Assembly: GCF_014837065.1 (NCBI RefSeq)
Contig: NZ_JACSPP010000010.1
Span: 20,856 to 84,855 of the forward strand
Source of the DNA: Phocaeicola intestinalis
GTDB taxonomy: Bacteria > Bacteroidota > Bacteroidia > Bacteroidales > Bacteroidaceae
DNA: 64,000 bases
Direction: 5' to 3'
The notes beneath the pieces were generated by a model. That model worked only from the letters and a program-made list of their open reading frames with translations, was not told the origin of the DNA and did not search any database. Below, in pieces: positions 59,153-64,000 of the stretch (within the stretch, counting starts at the first letter, position 1; each line of letters opens with the position of its first letter). A program made the translations under genes and the position numbers.

Positions 59153-60505
59153 TTATAGTTCGATATTGTTTCCTGCATAAAAGTTCAGAAGTGTCCGGTT
59201 AAGTATCGCCATGTATTTGGCTTGTACCAATTGCTGTTTGGCACTTAGCAGGTTGTTTTTCTCTGTGAGTAGTTCCACGGTATTTTTCATGCCCAAATTG
59301 AATTGTTCGTTTACCATGTCGAAGCTGGTTTGGCTGCTTTTCACTTTGGTTTCGGCAGCAACATATTGCTGTTGTGCATTTAAGGCATCCAACCACAGCC
59401 CCTCAATGGTACTGTATAGTTCTTTTTGTTTGTTTATCAAGTCTAGTTGGCTGGTGTTGTACTGTAAACGTGCTTTCTGTACGTTACTTTTGTTTTGGCG
59501 ATTGTCGAAAATAGGAATGCTGAGACTGATTCCTATCATGTTATTCCAGCCGTATTTCATTTGTTGCGCCCAGTTGTTTGTGCTGGCACTGTTGGTCGTA
59601 CTCGAACTGGATGCTGACAGGCTGATGGTAGGATAGTAACCTGCCTTGGCGGCCGATATGCCTAGTTTGGCGTTTTCTATGCTTAGCCTGCTGCTTTGGA
59701 TTTCAGGACGTATTGCCATGGCTGCTTGGTAGACATCGGTTTGACTGGGCAACATTTTCAGAATGTTTTCGTCATTCAGTTCGGGGAGGACCAGGTTGAA
59801 TTCTTCACTACCGTCCAGTTCCAGTAATTGTTTCAGTTGCAGTTTATAGTTTCTCCACGTACTTTCTGCAGTGACAAGTTGGTATTGGTCATCGCTTACT
59901 TGAGCTTCCAGTTGTGCCAGATCGGCTTTCGAAAGGCTTCCTTCGGCAAACAGTTCTTGTCCTCGTTTGTAGGTGGCTTTGCTTACTTCCACTGTGCTTC
60001 TGTTTATTTGGATAGATTCATCAGCATAAAGAATCTGGATGAAAAGTTGTGTTATCTGTTCTTGCAAGGTGTTTTCGGTTTCTGAGACGGTCAGGCGGGC
60101 AATGTCGCGGTTGGTTTTCTGTTGTTTCAGATTATTTAGTCTCTGTCCTCCATTCCACAGCGTCCATTGTGCATTTAGGCTGTAATTGCCGTTGTATGTG
60201 GTCTTTTCGTCGCTGCTGATAATTTCTGTTCCGCTAACCGTGTTGCTTTGTTCTTGGTAAGGCCGGTTTACCACGTTGTGTCCTGTGCTGAATGACAGAC
60301 TTGGGAATAGGCTGGCGCGTGCATCCTTGATGTCTATTTCGCTTTCTTGTAGCGAAATCTTGTTTTGTTGCAATTGGATGTTTTTTTCAAGTGCATAGTT
60401 TATGCATTCTTGCAGTGTCCATTCTTTTCCGTTCGAGTTTTCTTGTGCGTAAAGAGGAAGGGCAGCTGATAGAATCGTATATATGCAAGCCGTTCGTAGT
60501 TTCAT
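59153..60505 (-). CDS. TolC family outer-membrane efflux protein
   Basis: A 450-residue channel protein: signal peptide (KLRTACIYTILSAALPLYA), OEP opening WTLQECINYALEKNIQLQQ, two helical hairpin repeats (for example KATYKRGQELFAEGSLSKA, TKVKSSQTSFDMVNEQFNLG) and a short C-terminal beta tail (RTLLNFYAGNNIEL). The start MKLRTAC was chosen for the signal peptide. First gene of export operon 2, 13 nt before the adaptor start, the reverse of the gene order in operon 1. A good promoter box is at 60535-60542. Confidence 0.92.
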   Translation of the reverse strand: MKLRTACIYTILSAALPLYAQENSNGKEWTLQECINYALEKNIQLQQNKISLQESEIDIKDARASLFPSLSFSTGHNVVNRPYQEQSNTVSGTEIISSDEKTTYNGNYSLNAQWTLWNGGQRLNNLKQQKTNRDIARLTVSETENTLQEQITQLFIQILYADESIQINRSTVEVSKATYKRGQELFAEGSLSKADLAQLEAQVSDDQYQLVTAESTWRNYKLQLKQLLELDGSEEFNLVLPELNDENILKMLPSQTDVYQAAMAIRPEIQSSRLSIENAKLGISAAKAGYYPTISLSASSSSTTNSASTNNWAQQMKYGWNNMIGISLSIPIFDNRQNKSNVQKARLQYNTSQLDLINKQKELYSTIEGLWLDALNAQQQYVAAETKVKSSQTSFDMVNEQFNLGMKNTVELLTEKNNLLSAKQQLVQAKYMAILNRTLLNFYAGNNIEL

Positions 60506-60534
60506 AAATGTTATTTGTTTGGTTTTGATGTATG

Positions 60535-60542
60535 CAAATGTA
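60535..60542 (-). promoter_or_regulatory. Bacteroidetes -7 box, export operon 2
   Basis: TACATTTG on the minus strand fits TAnnTTTG, 29 nt upstream of the TolC start. Confidence 0.6.
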
Positions 60543-60655
60543 TGAATCACTGGGAAAAGGAACAAATGATATAGATTAACGGATAAATTCTACGGATAAA
60601 GACTTGCATTTTACCGATAAAAGGTTTTTCTTTGTAATCATTATAAAACTATATT

Positions 60656-60889
60656 ATGATTAAAAGACAGATTCTTCGAGTTTGGACGTTTTATCGGGAT
60701 GGTTTTCGTTCGATGACCATAGGGCGCACATTGTGGGTGTTGATTCTGATAAAACTTTTCATTATGTTCTTTATTCTGAAGTTGTTTTTCTTTCCGTCGT
60801 TCTTGAAAGGGAAGAGTCCCGAGGAAAAGCAGGATTATGTCGGGATGGAACTGGTGAACCGTTCGGTGGATAATTCATTAACTAAATAA
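60656..60889 (+). CDS. DUF4492 small membrane protein
   Basis: A 77-residue protein with a basic amphipathic N terminus (KRQILRVWTFYRDGFRSM), one hydrophobic helix (LWVLILIKLFIMFFILKLFFF) and a charged tail. It belongs to DUF4492, typically encoded directly upstream of cydAB in Bacteroidetes; a role in assembly or as a small oxidase subunit is plausible but not shown by sequence. The cydA start lies 9 nt downstream, so the genes are surely co-transcribed. Confidence 0.88.
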   Translation: MIKRQILRVWTFYRDGFRSMTIGRTLWVLILIKLFIMFFILKLFFFPSFLKGKSPEEKQDYVGMELVNRSVDNSLTK

Positions 60890-60898
60890 GATAGACGT

Positions 60899-62395
60899 AT
60901 GTTAGCAAGTATTGACACCTCGATGATTGACTGGTCAAGAGCACAGTTTGCCTTGACCGCCATGTATCATTGGCTGTTTGTGCCCCTCACATTGGGATTG
61001 GCTGTGATAATGGGATTGATGGAAACCCTGTTTGTCATTTCAGGGAATGAGTTTTGGAAGCGGACAGCCAAATTCTGGATGAAGCTGTTTGGAATTAATT
61101 TTGCGGTGGGAGTGGCTACCGGATTGATTTTGGAATTCCAGTTTGGTACTAACTGGAGTAATTATTCTTGGTTTGTAGGAGATATCTTCGGGGCTCCATT
61201 GGCGATAGAAGGTATTGTGGCGTTTTTTATGGAGGCTACATTTGTGGCTGTTATGTTTTTCGGATGGAACAAAGTCAGTAAGAAATTTCACTTGGCTTCT
61301 ACCTGGCTTACGGGATTGGGAGCAACTTTTTCGGCATGGTGGATTTTGGTGGCAAACTCATGGATGCAATATCCGGTAGGCATGGCTTTCAACCCGGATA
61401 CGGTGCGGAATGAGATGGTTGATTTCGTGGCTGTTGCTTTTTCGCCAGTAGCAGTGACTAAGTTTTTTCATACCGTCCTTAGCAGTTGGATGTTAGGAGC
61501 AGTGTTTGTGATTGGAGTCAGTGCCTGGTTTTTGTTGCGCAAACGGGAAAAAGAGTTTGCCATTGCAAGTATGAAGGTGGCTGCTGTAGTTGGTCTGTTT
61601 GCTTCGTTGGTAACGGCGATGACTGGAGATAAGTCGGCATATCAAGTGGCTCAATGCCAACCGATGAAGCTGGCTGCTATGGAAGCTTTGTATGATGGAG
61701 GCACACGCGAACCTTTGACGGTGGTGGGCGATATCAAGATTCCATTGATGTTGTCTTATCTGGCTACGCATGATTTTGACGGTTATGTGCCGGGTATTAA
61801 CAATATACTTTTGGGAGGATATGCTTTGCCAGACAGTACAAAAGCGCTTTCGGTCGTGGAGAAAATGAAGAACGGGAAAAAGGTCATAGCTGCCTTGGCG
61901 GATTATCGTGAAGCGAAGCAGGAAGGTGACCAAGTTGCAATGGAAGCGGCACGCCAGGTCATTGATGAGAATATGAAGTATTTCGGTTACGGGTATATTG
62001 ATGACCCTAACGATCTGGTACCTAATGTCTGGCTTTCGTTTTGGGCTTTCCGCGTAATGGTAGGACTGGGAATGTATTTCATTGCTTTTTTTGCGTTGAT
62101 ATTGTTTCTTGCGTGGAAACGGAAGTTGTCGAAAGTAAATTGGTTGCATTATGTTGCTTTGGCAAGCATTCCGTTGGCTTATCTTGCCGGTCAGGCGGGA
62201 TGGATTGTGGCCGAAGTCGGTCGCCAGCCTTGGACAATTCAAGATTTGCTTCCGGTAAATGCGGCCATATCCAGATTGGAAACTGGTTCGGTCCAGACTA
62301 CTTTCTTTATATTTTTGATACTTTTTACGGTATTGTTGATTGCTGAAATCGGCATCATGCTGAAAGCTATTCAAAAGGGTCCCGAAGAGGCATGA
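60899..62395 (+). CDS. cydA: Cytochrome bd ubiquinol oxidase subunit I
   Basis: A 498-residue polytopic subunit of the bd-type oxidase, which reduces O2 with quinol electrons at low oxygen. Family features: SRAQFALTAMYHWLFVPLTLGL (heme ligand His), KFFHTVLSSWMLG (heme b558 His), GDKSAYQVAQCQPMKLAAMEALY, and GWIVAEVGRQPWTI near the C terminus. It is shorter than the E. coli form (about 520), as expected for a short Q loop. Gene order DUF4492-cydA-cydB. Confidence 0.96.
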   Translation: MLASIDTSMIDWSRAQFALTAMYHWLFVPLTLGLAVIMGLMETLFVISGNEFWKRTAKFWMKLFGINFAVGVATGLILEFQFGTNWSNYSWFVGDIFGAPLAIEGIVAFFMEATFVAVMFFGWNKVSKKFHLASTWLTGLGATFSAWWILVANSWMQYPVGMAFNPDTVRNEMVDFVAVAFSPVAVTKFFHTVLSSWMLGAVFVIGVSAWFLLRKREKEFAIASMKVAAVVGLFASLVTAMTGDKSAYQVAQCQPMKLAAMEALYDGGTREPLTVVGDIKIPLMLSYLATHDFDGYVPGINNILLGGYALPDSTKALSVVEKMKNGKKVIAALADYREAKQEGDQVAMEAARQVIDENMKYFGYGYIDDPNDLVPNVWLSFWAFRVMVGLGMYFIAFFALILFLAWKRKLSKVNWLHYVALASIPLAYLAGQAGWIVAEVGRQPWTIQDLLPVNAAISRLETGSVQTTFFIFLILFTVLLIAEIGIMLKAIQKGPEEA

Positions 62396-62435
62396 ATGCA
62401 TAGTTAAACGGATTAACTCATAAAAATAATTCATT

Positions 62436-63587
62436 ATGGATTCTACATATCTATTCTTACAAAATTATTGGTGGTTCTTGGTTTCGTTGTTGGGAGCCCT
62501 GTTGGTATTTTTACTGTTCGTCCAGGGAGGAAATTCTTTGTTGTTCCGGTTGGGACGTACTGATGAAGAGCGTACGTTGCTGGTCAACTCTACCGGACGT
62601 AAGTGGGAGTTTACTTTTACTACATTAGTGACTTTTGGGGGAGCGTTTTTTGCTTCATTTCCTTTGTTTTATAGTACGAGTTTCGGGGGAGCATACTGGT
62701 TATGGATGATTATTTTGTTCAGCTTCGTTTTACAAGCTGTTTCGTATGAATTCCAATCGAAATTAGGCAATCTGTTGGGGAAGCGCGCTTATCAATATTT
62801 CTTGGTTATTAATGGAGTGGTGGGACCGGTGTTGCTGGGAGCAGCTGTGGCTACTTTCTTCAATGGTTCGAATTTTATTGTCGATAAAGCAAACATGACC
62901 GATAATATGATGCCGGTTATTAGCCATTGGGCGAATGGATGGCATGGATTGGATGCATTTGGTGATCCTTGGAACATTATTTTGGGCTTGGCGGTGTTCT
63001 TTTTGGCACGTTTGTTGGGTAATTTGTATTTTATCAACAATATCCGTGATGAAAAGCTGATACCGCGTTGTCGTCGTCAGTTGATTACAGATGCTGTTCC
63101 TTTTCTGATTTTCTTTTTGGCATTTGTAATTCGCACATTGTTGAAAGATGGGTTTGCGGTGGATCCTGTAACTCAAATTATTGTGATGGAGCCGTTTAAA
63201 TATTGGCATAATTTGCTGGCAATGCCTGTGCTTTTCGGCTTGTTCTTGGTAGGTGTGGTAAGTGTGTTGTTGGGTTTGATTAGGAGTATTTTGTCGCAAA
63301 CCTACACCAAAGGTATTTGGTTTGCAGGTGTCGGTACAGTATTGACTGTATTGGCTTTACTGTTGAGCGTAGGATATAACCATACGGCATATTATCCTTC
63401 TACCGCTGATTTGCAAAGTTCATTAACTTTAGCAAATAGCTGTTCCAGCCAGTTTACACTAAAAACGATGGCTTATGTTTCAATTTTGGTCCCGTTTGTA
63501 TTGGCTTATATCATATATGCCTGGAGAGCAATAGATCGAAAACCAATTACTTCCGATGAACTGAAGGAGGATGGTCATGCTTATTGA
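62436..63587 (+). CDS. cydB: Cytochrome bd ubiquinol oxidase subunit II
   Basis: A 383-residue membrane subunit with about eight to nine hydrophobic helices. The N-terminal helix LVSLLGALLVFLLFVQGGNSL and the segment RKWEFTFTTLVTFGGAFFASFPLFYS match CydB. With CydA it forms the bd oxidase core. It starts 40 nt after the cydA stop. No cydCD assembly genes are visible downstream in the window. Confidence 0.94.
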   Translation: MDSTYLFLQNYWWFLVSLLGALLVFLLFVQGGNSLLFRLGRTDEERTLLVNSTGRKWEFTFTTLVTFGGAFFASFPLFYSTSFGGAYWLWMIILFSFVLQAVSYEFQSKLGNLLGKRAYQYFLVINGVVGPVLLGAAVATFFNGSNFIVDKANMTDNMMPVISHWANGWHGLDAFGDPWNIILGLAVFFLARLLGNLYFINNIRDEKLIPRCRRQLITDAVPFLIFFLAFVIRTLLKDGFAVDPVTQIIVMEPFKYWHNLLAMPVLFGLFLVGVVSVLLGLIRSILSQTYTKGIWFAGVGTVLTVLALLLSVGYNHTAYYPSTADLQSSLTLANSCSSQFTLKTMAYVSILVPFVLAYIIYAWRAIDRKPITSDELKEDGHAY

Positions 63588-63654
63588 TAGGTGGGATGAA
63601 TTATGCATCAACTATAATTTTATATCTGCAATTAGTTAATCTGGCTGAGTTGGA

Positions 63655-63740
63655 AACGCAGTAGTACTGCATTTGCCGATGAAGTATATATTCGTAGGCC
63701 GATGCAGTATATATTCAACCGCGTATGCAGTATATATTCA
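63655..63740. repeat. 23-bp-period array (GATGCAGTATATATTC)
   Basis: Units at 63678, 63701 and 63724 are spaced exactly 23 bp (GATGAAGTATATATTC, GATGCAGTATATATTC, TATGCAGTATATATTC). A diverged unit lies at 63655 (CGCAGTAGTACTGC, palindromic). It lies after cydB. The rest of 63588-64000 shows no supported gene; a 94-codon frame across the array is not convincing. Confidence 0.75.
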
Positions 63741-64000
63741 TTTTTCAGGGGTATGTATTGGTTGTTTGCGGACATTCATTTGGTTTTATATTACGATGCA
63801 TCTAATTTCGTTGAAGAGAACAAATAGTTGCATTAACGCCGGTGCTGTATTTGATATTGCATCGGCGTCAATGTTTATAATCTTGTTTTTTCTTTGCTCT
63901 TTTCATGCTCGGTTTTCTGTTATTATATATAATAAGGAGTATTGTTATTCTTACTAAGTTTTTTCCAGGTGTAAATATTTTCCTGTATATCTGTGAATAT

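Noticed and set aside
63673..63957. 94-codon frame after cydB
   Set aside because: It starts in the 23-bp array and its translation is repeat-derived and hydrophobic without recognisable features.

Overview
The window looks like chromosome of a gut member of the Bacteroidales (Bacteroides/Phocaeicola type). The evidence is family content: DUF5686, DUF3244, DUF4251 and DUF4492 proteins, PorT-like barrels, a FeoA-FeoB fusion, and DUF4492 next to cydAB. Many genes are also preceded by the Bacteroidetes -7 box TAnnTTTG. The species assignment is inference. No phage, conjugative element, rRNA or CRISPR array is visible.

Layout. 1-5.4 kb: Crp/Fnr regulator, DUF5686 barrel, GT2 glycosyltransferase, first MITE copy, SDR. 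5.4-13.1 kb: minus-strand operon of lipoprotein, 1417-aa nuclease-helicase and SDR, then a copper-type P-ATPase. 13.4-20.6 kb: MaoC hydratase, exoA-dgkA-PAP2 operon, barrel, LysM/binding protein, GH105-like hydrolase, tRNA-Cys. 20.8-27.7 kb: barrel proteins, a DUF3244/TPR-HTH pair and an iron(II) import cluster. 27.9-34.7 kb: tilS, second MITE copy, tRNA-Lys, tdk, rsmI, coiled-coil lipoprotein, then DUF4251-Fur-SDR bracketed by degenerate MITE-type ends. 34.8-40.7 kb: first MacAB-TolC-like export operon. 40.8-46.3 kb: ROK glucokinase, GT51 glycosyltransferase, His/Pro-tailed protein, PatB aminotransferase. 46.5-50.9 kb: aromatic amino-acid operon (prephenate dehydratase, aminotransferase, DAHP synthase/chorismate mutase, prephenate dehydrogenase). 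50.9-60.5 kb: barrel, GHL10-type hydrolase, and a second export cluster followed by LytS/LytTR genes. 60.6-63.6 kb: DUF4492-cydA-cydB.

Two things stand out. First, the aromatic operon is preceded by a 29-codon leader with 12 Phe/Tyr codons in 14 positions, a terminator just before the first gene, and a 9-nt leader segment perfectly complementary to the terminator's left arm: the layout of a ribosome-mediated attenuator. Second, the intergenic DNA carries many hairpins built from short repeated words, often nested inside each other. Separate intergenic arrays iterate a palindromic word every 22-23 bp, with a different word at different sites. I cannot attach a known system to either repeat class.

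A 192-bp MITE is present in two nearly identical inverted copies with 3-bp target duplications, and related degenerate ends flank a 2.1-kb three-gene segment like a transposase-less cargo unit. All similarity statements come from reading the sequence; no database search was run.
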